A DNA stretch of 64,000 bases, from NCBI GenBank assembly GCA_002104895.1, contig MCFG01000344.1, forward strand, positions 1 to 64,000, in the 5' to 3' direction. Each line of letters begins with the position of its first letter. Positions within the stretch are counted from its first letter, which is position 1. Below, one piece after another: positions 1-10,403 of the stretch. The notes beneath the pieces are model-generated. The model was not told where the DNA came from. It was given only the letters and a program-made list of their open reading frames with translations, and did not search any database. The DNA comes from Anaeromyces robustus. Lineage: Eukaryota; Neocallimastigomycota; Neocallimastigomycetes; Neocallimastigales; Neocallimastigaceae. The position numbers and the translations under genes are program-made.

Positions 1-1448
1 ATTATTTAAATTGAAATTTATAATATAATATATTTAATTCATTAAATTTCACAATAATATTTGATTAATAAAATATATATGTATATATATTTTATTTTTT
101 TAAAATAATTATATATAATAAAAATGAAGGATTGTATTATTTAAACATTATATAAATATAAATTATTATTTATTAAAAGATTATTTTTTTTAATTTTTAT
201 AGAATCAATCTTTTATTTATATATTTATATTTTGAAAAATTAATATTTATTAATATAATAAAGTAAAAAACCATTTTTATATAGAAGTTTAACAGTAAAT
301 TTATTTAAACATTCTTTCCTTTTCAGTTTAAATATTATTATTTATTAACTTTATATAAATTCAAATTTAATAATTCTTATTTATTTATTTAGTTAGTTAT
401 TTTATATTAAACTTAATTATTCTTTATTTTTATTAATTCTACATTACACTTTACTTTTTTTTTATATAAATTCAAATTTAATAATTTTTATTTATTTATT
501 TAGTTAGTTAGTTATTTTATATTAAACTTAATTATTCTTTATTTTTATTAATTCTACATTACACTTTACTTTTTTTTTTTTTTATTTTTTTCATTCTTTA
601 TAAACTATTTTTATTTAATTTATGATATTCTAGGGTTAAAAATAATAAAATTAAAATTATTTAATTTTTTGTTTTAATTTTTAATTAAGATTAAATATAA
701 TTAAAAAAATAAAATATATTTTTTATATATTTTAATATTTAAAACAATATTATTTAGAAAAATGTGGGGAATTATAATTAGAAACCAAGACCTAATGAAT
801 TAATGAAGAATAATAAAAAAAAAAATAATATTTACTAAAGAATAATTAACTTTATTACGAATTTGAAAAATAAAAAAAAAAAAAAAAAAAAGAGAGAGAA
901 AAAAAATCAAAAAATGGTTTGATAAATATTTAAATTCATATTCGAAGAAAAAAAAATGTTTAATGACCTTAAAAACATGTATAATCAAAATAGAAATACT
1001 AAAATACAAAATATTCCTACTATTTATAGTAAAAGTAGTAAAAAGAATATGCATCTTAACAATAAAACAAACAATATAATTACTTTTCGAAAAAAAAAAA
1101 AACTATTAATAATAATTAAATAGTATATATGTTAATAATATTAAAACTAATCATAAAGATGATAGTAATATCGAAGATAACTAATTATAATATTAATAAT
1201 AATAATAATAGTAACCATAATTATATAGTTGTTTATTATAATTCTAATAAATATTTCATATAAACCAATAAACAGTTCAAAAAATGTTAAATCCTTCAAA
1301 TGGTCCAAATAATTAATAATGATAATCTTGACGAAAAAAAGTAATTATAAAAAAAATCTTCCAATAATTAGACTTATTATAATCGTTGTAATGGATATTA
1401 TATTTATTAATATATTTTTAGTAAGGAAAAGAATAATATATAATAAAT
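1..1448. other. AT-rich gene-poor stretch with faint coding relics
   Basis: No convincing gene is visible. A plus-strand frame of 55 codons opens with ATG at 956 and stops with TAG at 1121-1123; its Asn/Lys/Ser-rich translation and the Asn-rich fragments up to about 1380 look like a decayed low-complexity protein gene, but frames are broken and nothing is recognisable. A 111-bp tandem duplication lies at 352-575 and is listed separately. Confidence 0.5.
352..575. repeat. 111-bp tandem duplication, two copies
   Basis: The block beginning TATATAAATTCAAATTTAAT at 352 recurs at 463 with only small changes (one extra GTTA in the TTAGTTAG tract, one C/T change). Both copies end in the same oligo-T run, which suggests slippage or unequal exchange. 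Confidence 0.85.
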
Positions 1449-1454
1449 AATAAA

Positions 1455-2394
1455 TAGTAATAAATAGTAATAGTAATAGTAATAGTAATAGTAATAGTAA
1501 TAGTAATAGTAATAGTAATAGTAATAGTAATAGTAATAGTAATAGTAATAGTAATAGTAATAGTAATAGTAATAGTAATAGTAATAGTAATAGTAATAGT
1601 AATAGTAATAGTAATAGTAATAGTAATAGTAATAGTAATAGTAATAGTAATAGTAATAGTAATAGTAATAGTAATAGTAATAGTAATAGTAATAGTAATA
1701 GTAATAGTAATAGTAATAGTAATAGTAATAGTAATAGTAATAGTAATAGTAATAGTAATAGTAATAGTAATAGTAATAGTAATAGTAATAGTAATAGTAA
1801 TAGTAATAGTAATAGTAATAGTAATAGTAATAGTAATAGTAATAGTAATAGTAATAGTAATAGTATAGTAATAGTAATAGTAATAGTAATAGTAATAGTA
1901 ATAGTAATAGTAATAGTAATAGTAATAGTAATAGTAATAGTAATAGTAATAGTAATAGTAATAGTAATAGTAATAGTAATAGTAATAGTAATAGTAATAG
2001 TAATAGTAATAGTAATAGTAATAGTAATAGTAATAGTAATAGTAATAGTAATAGTAATAGTAATAGTAATAGTAATAGTAATAGTAATAGTAATAGTAAT
2101 AGTAATAGTAATAGTAATAGTAATAGTAATAGTAAATAGTAATAGTAATAGTAATAGTAATAGTAATAGTAATAGTAATAGTAATAATAGTAATAGTAAT
2201 AGTAATAGTAAATAGTAATAGTAATAGTAATAGTAATAGTAATAGTAATAGTAAAATAGTAATAGTAATAGTAATAGTAATAGTAATAGTAATAGTAATA
2301 GTAATAGTAATAGTAATAGTAATAGTAATAGTAATAGTAATAGTAATAGTAATAGTAATAGTAATAGTAATAGTAATAGTAATAGTAATAGTAA
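1455..2394. repeat. TAATAG hexanucleotide satellite, about 940 bp
   Basis: A nearly uninterrupted array of the hexamer TAATAG (ATTACT on the other strand), about 155 copies. Only a few phase breaks are visible, near 1865, 2131, 2185, 2210 and 2252, each an indel of one to three bases. The long minus-strand reading frame through it (Ile-Thr, then Leu, then Tyr runs) is simply the repeat read in successive phases and is not a gene. Confidence 0.97.
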
Positions 2395-2699
2395 TATAAA
2401 TCAACTGAATGGTATAAAATTATTCAAATACAATTTATAGTTATATTAATATAAATCAACTGAATGGTATAAAATTATTCAAATACAATTTATAGTTATA
2501 TTAATATAAATCAACTGAATGGTATAAAATTATTCAAATACAATTTATAGTTATATTAATATAAATCAACTGAATGGTATAAAATTATTCAAATACAATT
2601 TATAGTTATATTAATATAAATCAACTGAATGGTATAAAATTATTCAAATACAATTTATAGTTATATTAATATAAATCAACTGAATGGTATAAAATTTAT
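2395..2699. repeat. 55-bp tandem repeat, about 5.5 copies
   Basis: The unit contains TCAACTGAATGGTATAAAAT and recurs at 2401, 2456, 2511, 2566, 2621 and 2676, an exact 55-base period with essentially identical copies; the last copy is cut off. It begins immediately where the hexamer satellite stops, so the two arrays form one composite locus. Confidence 0.95.
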
Positions 2700-4680
2700 A
2701 ATATAAATCAAATACAATTTATACTACTCCGGTTTCTGATTAACCATAAAAAATCAAATTGTTCTTTCATATCAAGTTAGCTTAAACTAAAAATATCTAC
2801 TTAACTATAAACATCATTTCAACCTCAATTCTAATTTAGTTATCAACCTCAAACACCATTACAAGCTCGATCTTTTTGTTTATCTTATAGTTTCAAACGA
2901 TATACTGGAGTATCACAATATAATAAAATATTAAATATAATTAAATAATTCAAAATTAAATCAAGCAATATTAACTAATTCAATAGTATATATATTAATA
3001 CAATAGTATCTATCTAATCTAATAATCTGATAATATATACTAATCCAATGATATTTATTAATTAAGTAATAATGTAATAATAGTAATAGCTTCATCATCT
3101 TATATTAACATTCCTTTATAAATCTATCATTTATAAATAATAAATAATGTATCTTAAATAATGTAAAAATTAAATTATATTGATATATATTCCTAGTAAT
3201 TTTTTAATATTTTTTAAATAAATATATAATATTATATAATAAAAAAATAAAATAATGAAAAATAATAATAATATATAAATAATAATAGTATAATTATTAA
3301 TATTTATATAAATTTAATATTTATTAAAACTGTTTAAACCTACATAAAATGTTAATTAAGACTATATTATTATTAATAAAACTTTTATATTATTATATAA
3401 TTTTTATTATATATTATTAAATATTATTCAATTTATGAAACTTACAAAAGATATAAAAATAATATAATAAAAATATTTATATATATATGTAAAACTTGCT
3501 TTTATATATATAGATATATAGTAAAGAGTTTTATTTATATAGATATATAGTAAAGAGAGTTTTATTTATATATATTTATATATATATATAAAACTTGTTT
3601 TTATATTAAAGGGCTTTATTTATATCTATATATATTGATGTCTATAATTTTATATGTAAATATATATAATATAAATTAAATAAAAGAAAGAATTAACTAA
3701 GTAGTAATTAATAATAATTATCTTTTTTTTTTTTTACTTTATCACTATAAATTTATTATAACACTCAATATTTATAATTTAAAATAAATGTATTTGTATA
3801 TATAATGTTAAATAATGGAAATAAAATAGAAAGAAAAAAAGAAAAAAAAAAGTGAATAAACAATGAAAAATAATAGAAATATATAAAAAAAAAATAATAA
3901 TAAAAAGAAATAATTTTAAAGAATGGATATGGACTATTTAAATGAATTTTCTTCACCATTTATCTCTTGGTCATTATGTTTATTCATTCATTGATTTCCT
4001 AAAGACACCACATTAGCCTTATGTTGAGTGTTGGTTACATTTTCTATATACTTGTTTAATGGTAACTTTCCTTCCAAACTAATATGAATACAGAAATATA
4101 TAAAAAAAATAATAAATAAAAAGAAATAAATTTAAAGAATCTATATAAAATAGAAACAAAAATAATGAAATAATAAAATAAATAAAAAAGAATAATTGAA
4201 AAGAATTTTAGCCAATATAAAGAATATAAAAAACATGAAAAACAAATAAATAATCTAATAATCTAATAAATAAATAAATAAATAAATAATTTAAATAACT
4301 AAATAATTAATTTAAATAAATAAATAAATAAATATATAAATAAATAAATCATAAATAAATTAATAAATAAATAGCTTAAATAAATAAGTAAATAAATATA
4401 AAAATAATTATAATTTTATTATGAAAAAAAATATTAATTTTTTTCTTTTCTTTTTTTTTTGTTTTTTTTTTTTTTGTAATATATTTTTGTTGCATGTGGG
4501 CGTAAATCATAAACATATAATTTTAAATTTTTATGTATGTTGTTTCATAACTAAAAAAATTTTTTAAACTTTTTTAATTTTTATTGGTGCTACAAATTAT
4601 ACATTTAAATATAAAATTAAAAAATAATAAAAAGAAAAAAAAGAAAAAAAGAAAAAAAGCCCAAAATGGTTTTAATCTTT
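2700..4680. other. AT-rich intergenic stretch
   Basis: No gene recognised. A more complex segment (2700-2920) follows the 55-bp array. Near 3500-3600 a segment with TAGATATATAGTAAAGAG is tandemly repeated twice. The segments around 3885-3930 and 4085-4140 are similar to each other, an imperfect local duplication. The remainder is A/T simple sequence. Confidence 0.6.
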
Positions 4681-4830
4681 GTTTATATTTATATTTATAT
4701 TTATATTTATATTTATATTTATATTTATATTTATATTTATATTTATATTTATATTTATATTTATATTTATATTTATATTTATATTTATATTTATATTTAT
4801 ATTTATATTTATATTTATATTTATATTTTA
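4681..4830. repeat. (TTTATA)n hexamer microsatellite
   Basis: About 25 perfect copies of TTTATA. All three plus-strand frames through it are open and give Tyr/Leu/Ile/Phe dipeptide runs, so the overlapping reading frames here are artefacts of the repeat. Confidence 0.97.
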
Positions 4831-5247
4831 TATTTTATATTTATATTACTTTCTATTAGAATACAAATAATAATTTGACCAAAACTTAATTAGTAATATC
4901 CTAATTTAAAACTTAAATTACATCTTAATCTTAATATTAATAAATAAATATAAAAATAATAATAAATAAAAAAATAATAATAAATAAAAAAAATAATAAA
5001 ATGAATCAACTATTAATTAATAATATATCTTTTAGCTTTTCTTTTTCTTTTTCTTTTTTTGTATTAATATTTGGTATAGTATTGTTATTCACTTTTTTTT
5101 TCTTTATTATTATTAATAAAAAGTTATATGGTTTTAAATAAATATAACTTCATTCTATTACAAAAATAAATATATAAATAATAAATAAATAAATATAAAT
5201 AAATAACTAAATAAATAAATATATAAATATATATGTATAAATAAATA

Positions 5248-5310
<63 letters not shown>

Positions 5311-5399
5311 ATTTAAATAATACTTTTAGAAGTAAAAAGTTTTATAATAATTTTTATAATAATTAAAGTTTATTTATTTAAGATTTAAATTTAATAGTA
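4831..5399. other. AT-rich spacer with (AAAT)n tract
   Basis: Nothing gene-like. An (AAAT)n microsatellite occupies about 5236-5311. Confidence 0.6.
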
Positions 5400-5622
5400 T
5401 ATATACAAATATGGTAATTACAAGGTTTTACAAATTTAAGAAAATACATTTGTATTTATACTAATCGTGGCTTGATAATAATATAAAGAAAAATTAAATA
5501 CAACGAGTTCATAACGTATTTACATTAATTAAAATAAACAACGAGATAAATTAAAATAACAAAGACATTTAATTTAAGTTTATTAAATATAATTTAAAAA
5601 TTATTTTCTTTGTATTCTAACA
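5400..5622 (-). repeat. 3' LTR of the Ty1/copia element (left limit uncertain)
   Basis: Read on the minus strand, a purine tract GAGGGGGAA (5623-5631) is followed directly by TGTTAGAATAC at 5622, the usual polypurine tract then TG... LTR start of copia elements. The stop codon of the polyprotein (TAG, 5617-5619) lies inside the first six bases of the LTR. I cannot find the matching CA end, so the left boundary near 5400 is a guess. A possible TATA-like promoter motif lies near 5460. Confidence 0.6.
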
Positions 5623-8340
5623 TTCCCCCTCAGGCCAGAATTTTTTTTGTCTTGTTAAAAATTTGGTCTGTAAATTTTGTCTTTTTGGTCCATTAATAAT
5701 TTTTGTGAGTGGATCAGCAAGCATTTTTTCGGTGCTGATGTATTCTAAATTAATTTTGTTATTTTTAATATTATCCTTGTTAAAGTAAAATTTTATTTCA
5801 ATATGTTTTAATTTATTGTTTAATTCTCCATTTTCTATTGTTATTTTACTTGCTAAATTATCTGTGTAAATTTTTATTGGTTTATTTATTTTAAATAATT
5901 CTTGTAATAAGTTTCGTAACCATAATACTTTCTTGGTACATTCGGCTGTTGCTATGTATTCGGCTTCTGCAGTAGAAGTAGCAACTACTGTTTGTTTTTT
6001 CGATTGCCAGCATATTGGATCATTGTTCATCAAGATAATAAATCCAGAGGTAGATTTGCGGTCCTTTGGATCTCCAGCAAAGTCTGAATCGGTATAAGCA
6101 ACTATTTCCCCCTTTCCTTTGTATGTAATTTTATAATCTTTAGTATAGTTTAAATATTTCATTATTATCATTACCTTTTTCCAGTCTTCCATGGTTGGAT
6201 TTTCAGAATGTCTAGCAACCATTCCGACTGCGAAAGAAATATCAGGTCTTGTACATCTGGATAAATAAATCAAAGATCCTACAGCACTTTTATAGGTAGT
6301 TTTATCGAAAGGTGTGTTATCCTTTTTGTTTAATTTGTTTTCTCCAGAACAAGGTGTTTTTGATTTTCTTATATTTGTAATATTGAATTTTTGTAAAATT
6401 TCATTAATTAATTGTGTTTGTGAAATTGAGTAATTGAATTTTTGTTTTTCAATTTTTATTCCTAAAATATAATTTGCTTTCCCGCAATTTGAAATTCTAA
6501 AAGTTTTCTTGATCTTTTTAATTATATTGTGAATGTGATAATCTTTTCCAGTAATTAAAAGATCATCAACATATACACCTATTATGCATACAACTTTCTT
6601 CCCCGCCATTTTCTTAAAAATACAAGGTTCAGATAATAATTGAGTAAACTTGTTATTTTTGAGAAAATTAGTAAAGTGTATATTCCATTGACGGCCAGAT
6701 TGTTTAAGGCCGTATAAGGCTTTATTAAGTAACCAATAGCCTTTACCAAAATTTTTATCTCCTGGAGGCACTGGGATATAAATTTTCTTGTCCAATGGTG
6801 CATTTAAATATGCAGCTTTAATATCTAACTGCATAATGTTCCAATTGAATTTTGAAGCAATAGCTATAAGTAGTTTAAGGCTATCAATGCTTAAGGTAGG
6901 AGAGTATGTTAATTCATAATCAGTACCTTTTCTTTGTGTAAATCCTCTTGCAACTAAACGGGCTTTGAATTTTACAATATTACCATTACTGTCTTTCTTG
7001 ATAGTGTAAACCCACTTTGTAGAAGTTGGTTTTACACCTTTAGGTAAATGCTTAATAAAGGTCATGATCTCATTATCATAGAAATTTTGGATTTCATCTC
7101 TCATTGCTTTAATCCAGTATTTACTATATTTACATGATATAGCTTGTTTGTATGAAAGAGGAATATCCATAATGATACTTTCATTTCCATTAGAAAAAGT
7201 ACATGAACAGTTAACATAGTAGCGGTGATTAAGTTTTTCAATATTTTCAAGTATAAATTTTGGTCTCTTAGTAGTTTCATGTTCTAATGGACTACTAGGT
7301 CTTTTTACTTTTTCAATAGGAGAAGGCTTAAGTTTTTTATTTTCACCATTATCTAAATTTTCATTTCTTCTTTTTAATGGAATGTTGTTTGTAGGACAAG
7401 TATTAGTATTAATTCTCTTATGTTGAATAGTATTATTTTCATTACTTAGGCTTGAATCAGATTCAACAAGAGAATGTTTTCTTTTAAGAGAAGTTTTGTA
7501 AGTTTTCTTATCTCTTCTGTTTAAAGAGGAATTATTATTATTGTTTAATAATTCAGTATTAATCGGTTTATTAGTTTTAATATTTTGTTCATTTAATTTA
7601 TTAGGTAAACTACTTTGATTTCCAATTGTAGTTTTATTTTCAGAAGATGAATTTTCTTCGTCATTATTATTTTGCTTAGTATTAATAACATTTTCATTAT
7701 TTTGAATAGTCTCGTTATATAATGAATTGTTATAAGTAAATCTAACAATATCAATTTTTTCAGTGTTTGTAGTAAAGTCATCAGTTATATAGTTATCGTT
7801 ATTAAGGAGGTTATTATAATTCAATTTGTAATTTTCGTTTGCCTTTAAGGCGGAAGGAGTACTTTCATCAAATTCAACTTCATTTACCAGATGGATACTG
7901 AAGTCTACAGGATTCATTATTATATAACAATGAGATTCATTGTTAATCCCGAGAAACACACCTTTGACACCTTTAGTGTCAACTTTAACTCTATTTTGGG
8001 AAAAATCCTTGTAGTATGCTGTACAGCCAAATACTTTTATATATTTAATATCAACCTTTTTGTTATAGAATATTTCGTTAGGAATCTTATTTTTAATTCC
8101 TTTGTGAGGTGTGATATTATACAAGGAGTTAGCATATTTTATCGAGTAATCCCAAAATTCAAGACTCATTTGAGCCCATCTTAATAGAGTTCTTGCACAA
8201 TTTATGATTGTGTAATTGAATCGTTCTGCTAAGCCGTTGTTTTGAGGGCTGTGAGGAGGGGAAAAAGTTTTAACGATTCCGTGTTTCTTGCAATAATTGA
8301 GTATTTTATCATTTTTATATTCAGTTCCTTGGTCTGTATG
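5617..8340 (-). pseudogene. Ty1/copia polyprotein, 5'-truncated: integrase end, reverse transcriptase, RNase H
   Basis: Minus-strand frame, open for 850 codons from the first Met (8169) and continuing in the same frame upstream to the 8340 junction. The upstream part holds the second half of the integrase core (HTDQGTEYKND, then SPPHSPQNNGLAERFN, the second Asp and the Glu region). Residues about 1-105 of the Met-started frame give the copia integrase tail (KVFGCTAY, KGVFLGI). A Ser/Asn/Lys-rich linker follows. The reverse transcriptase has FKARLVARGF, MQLDIKAAYLNAPL and the catalytic YVDD at about residues 532-535 (6563-6574). RNase H has YTDSDFAGD, KSTSG and a C-terminal YTDN. Gag, protease and the N-terminal integrase (zinc finger, first catalytic Asp) are missing: the sequence changes abruptly to a gypsy LTR at 8341. 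The part that remains has no stop, so truncation is recent or the frame survived by chance. Family identity is secure; the element cannot be autonomous as it stands. Confidence 0.93.
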
Positions 8341-8490
8341 TGTAATAAATTGTAAAAAATAAGTAAATTATTTTACACAATTATTTTGATTGTAATAAAT
8401 TGTAAAAAATAAGTAAATTATTTTACACAATTATTTTGATTGTAATAAATTGTAAAAAATAAGTAAATTATTTTACACAATTATTTTGAT
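8341..8490. repeat. three perfect 50-bp tandem copies at an LTR end
   Basis: Units at 8341-8390, 8391-8440 and 8441-8490 are identical. Each begins TGTAATAAATTG and carries an internal inverted repeat (TTGTAAAA ... TTTTACACAA). They sit exactly at the junction between the copia integrase and the outer end of the minus-strand gypsy LTR. Confidence 0.95.
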
Positions 8491-8904
8491 AGACCCAACA
8501 GGTCTACACAGAAAGTAAATCAGAAAAGAAGATTGGTTTTATAAGAACTTGTTTTATTAGATTTATTAAAAGTAAAAATTTATTTATTTATTAATTAATT
8601 TTGTAATATTCTGAATTACTTATAATTAATTAATAAAATCGCGAAGAATTAATCATTTAAAAATTTTACACCTATTTATACTTTTTACGGAAAAATAGTT
8701 TTCTTCGTAAAAAGTTGTTTAAAATTTCTAGAAACTTTTGATTAAAATCTTATGGAAAAATTTAGAAAAATTTAATATAAAAGTTGTCTTAAAATTTTTG
8801 ATTGTATTCTATTAATTTCTACGTAAAATACAGAAATAAAAATACAGAAATAAAATACAGAAATTCATAATAAAAATTTAAAAAATAAAATTTTTATAAA
8901 GTTT

Positions 8905-8976
8905 GTAACAAGTGTGAGTCGAACCCAGAGTGTTCGCCCAGATGGTCATAGTGACTAACCACTAGACCATGGTTAC
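8905..8976 (-). promoter_or_regulatory. tRNA-like block with Pol III A and B boxes inside the LTR
   Basis: A 72-nt segment starting GTAACCA and ending TTGTTAC on the minus strand; these ends pair at six of seven positions like an acceptor stem. It contains TGGTCTAGTGG, a perfect match to the Pol III A-box consensus TGGYNNAGTGG, and GGTTCGACTC, the B-box core. The D and anticodon stems do not fold well, so I read it as tRNA-derived rather than a working tRNA gene. Confidence 0.6.
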
Positions 8977-9004
8977 TATTTTATTAATTGTGAGATTCGT
9001 TACA

Positions 9005-9387
9005 TGGTCCTCCTTCAGGATTCGGATACCAGACGAATCTTAAAGCTAGGCTAAACTATACTAAGAAAATTTTTAAATTTTAAACTATACTATATAGGTG
9101 TAAAAATAAGATAATTTGATATTAATAAAGATACATGAATATTAATAAGGTTTACATGATATTAATAAAAATTTTTTATTTCATAAGAATATTAATAAGT
9201 TTTAATTTTATAAGTTTGATATTAATAAAGTAATTATTTGACTAAGTAATATTAATTAATTTTAATTTTATAACTAATATAGGTTTGATATTAATAAGTA
9301 TTGATAAATTTTAGTTTTTTAACTAAGTAATAAATTTAGTTTGATATTAATAAAGTATTAGATAAATTCGTTCAGAATCTAAGTTCT
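9005..9387 (-). other. 3' non-coding region and polypurine tract of the minus-strand gypsy element
   Basis: Between the chromodomain stop and the LTR. Contains the polypurine tract (9005-9016, minus strand) preceded by GATTCGTCTGGTATCCGAAT and by repeated TTGATATTAATAAAG-like words. The same region is present in plus orientation at 13840-14101, which proves the two gypsy elements belong to one family. Confidence 0.75.
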
Positions 9388-9688
9388 TTAATTTGTTTTA
9401 TTGAAATTTTTAAGTAATTCTGGACAATTCAAATTTGTTTCTGGCTCCCAAGAAGCTTCTGATAAAGGATAACCTTTCCATTTTATTAAGTATTGTATTT
9501 TTCCGTAATGCTTTCTTTTATCCAGAATTTCTTCGACTTCATATTCCTCTTCTTCATTCACAATTATTGGTGGTGGGGGTGCTTGCTTCCTTTTGAATTT
9601 GTCTTCGAAGTAAGGTTCAAGTTCAGATACATGAATAATTGGATGAATTCTAAGGGTTTTTGGTAGTTCAATTTTATAAGAAACTGGG
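9388..9688 (-). pseudogene. Ty3/gypsy integrase C-terminal end with chromodomain (fragment)
   Basis: Minus-strand frame ending at 9388. It reads through the conserved integrase tail (SYKIELPKTLRIHPIIHVSE, then LEPYF) into a chromodomain: YEVEEILDKRKHYGKIQYL, then IKWKGYPLSEASWEP and a terminal helix PELLKNFN. The aromatic cage positions (Y, W and the second W) are present. Chromodomains on gypsy integrases bind modified histone tails and direct insertion to heterochromatin. The frame is cut at 9688/9689 by the plus-strand LTR; the first residues of the longer open frame (MRDSL) come from that LTR. All of reverse transcriptase, RNase H and the integrase core are missing, and they do not resume beyond the inserted element at 14817. 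Confidence 0.88.
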
Positions 9689-10403
9689 TGTAACGAATCC
9701 CTCAATTAGTAAAATAGTAACCATGGTCTAGTGGTTAGTAACTATGACCATCTGGGCGAACACTCTGGGTTCGACTCACACCTTGTTCCAAATTTTATAA
9801 AAATTTTATTTTAAATTTATTTATTATAAATTTCTGTATTTTATTCTGTATTTGTTTCTGTATTTTATTTCTGTATTTCTTTATAGAATTACATGGAATA
9901 AAATTAGAAACTTTAAGAAAAAATTATATAATATTTCTTTATTTTTCTATGAGATTCATTTTATATCAAAATATCTTAGTTTCTAGTAATTTTTATTATT
10001 TTTTATGAACTTTTATTTTTAAAACTATTTTTCCGCAAAAAGTATAAATAGGTGTAAAATCTTTAGTTAAAATATTTTTCTTTGTGCTTTTATTCTTTTA
10101 TAACTTTATATATATTAGTAATAATTAATTCATAAGTAGTTTGAAATACTACAAAGATTAGTTATTATTAATTTTTAATAATTAATAAAACTAAATTCTA
10201 ATAAAACATATTTTAAATAAAAATAAAATAAAACTTAAAACTAAATCTTACTAATATATATATCTCGACACCGACCTTTCAGGTTAACAAAGGAAAGGTG
10301 TTCTGATATTGCAATAAGTATCTTTTATTTTAAATTTTATTTTGTTTGTGTTTACTTCAGATTTTGGTGTCAATTGTAATATTGGAACTACCGTTCCGTT
10401 ACA
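9689..10403 (+). repeat. 5' LTR, 715 bp
   Basis: TGTAACGAATC start, CCGTTACA end. Includes the tRNA-like block near its start, repeated TTTCTGTATTTTATT words, TATAAATAGGTG near 10042-10053 (a probable TATA/promoter motif), and a stem-loop ACCTTTC...GAAAGGT near 10275-10300. Confidence 0.93.
9717..9790 (+). promoter_or_regulatory. tRNA-like Pol III promoter block in the 5' LTR
   Basis: A-box TGGTCTAGTGG at 9724-9734 and B-box core GGTTCGACTC at 9768-9777, 33 bases apart as in tRNA genes, with T4 runs about 15-25 bases downstream that could end Pol III transcription. The segment 9723-9751 can also form a 10-bp hairpin with one bulged T (ATGGTCTAGT with ACTATGACCAT). Confidence 0.6.

Larger units (their letters stand above)
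8341..9004 (-). mobile_element. LTR of a minus-strand Ty3/gypsy chromovirus
   Basis: Read on the minus strand, a polypurine tract GAAGGAGGACCA (9005-9016) is followed by TGTAACGAATC at 9004, the same start as the two 715-bp LTRs further right. The body aligns by eye to those LTRs (tRNA-like block, run of TTTCTGTATTTTATT, the TATAAATAGGTG promoter-like motif near 8670-8680) but is clearly diverged. The end reads TTATTACA, giving the usual TGTAA...TTACA termini, at 8341. Length about 664 bp, including the three 50-bp repeats at its outer end. Confidence 0.75.

Noticed and set aside
956-1123. Plus-strand frame of 55 codons as a gene
   Set aside because: Low-complexity, no recognisable motif, surrounded by broken frames; mentioned only as a relic.
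1418-2404. Long minus-strand open frame of Ile-Thr, Leu and Tyr runs
   Set aside because: It is the TAATAG satellite read in shifting phases; no stop can occur in the repeat, so openness means nothing.
4584-4878. Three overlapping plus-strand open frames with Tyr-Leu, Ile-Tyr and Phe-Ile runs
   Set aside because: All three frames of the TTTATA hexamer are open; no coding signal outside the repeat.
7891-8184. Plus-strand frame of 97 codons inside the copia element
   Set aside because: Antisense shadow of the integrase region; the minus strand has the conserved motifs.
9689-9705. Extension of the chromodomain frame to a Met at 9705
   Set aside because: These codons lie within the plus-strand LTR, so the Met is a product of the insertion.
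9717-9790. A functional tRNA gene in the LTR
   Set aside because: A and B boxes are good but the D, anticodon and T stems do not pair properly, and the block is an integral part of all three LTRs; called tRNA-like only.
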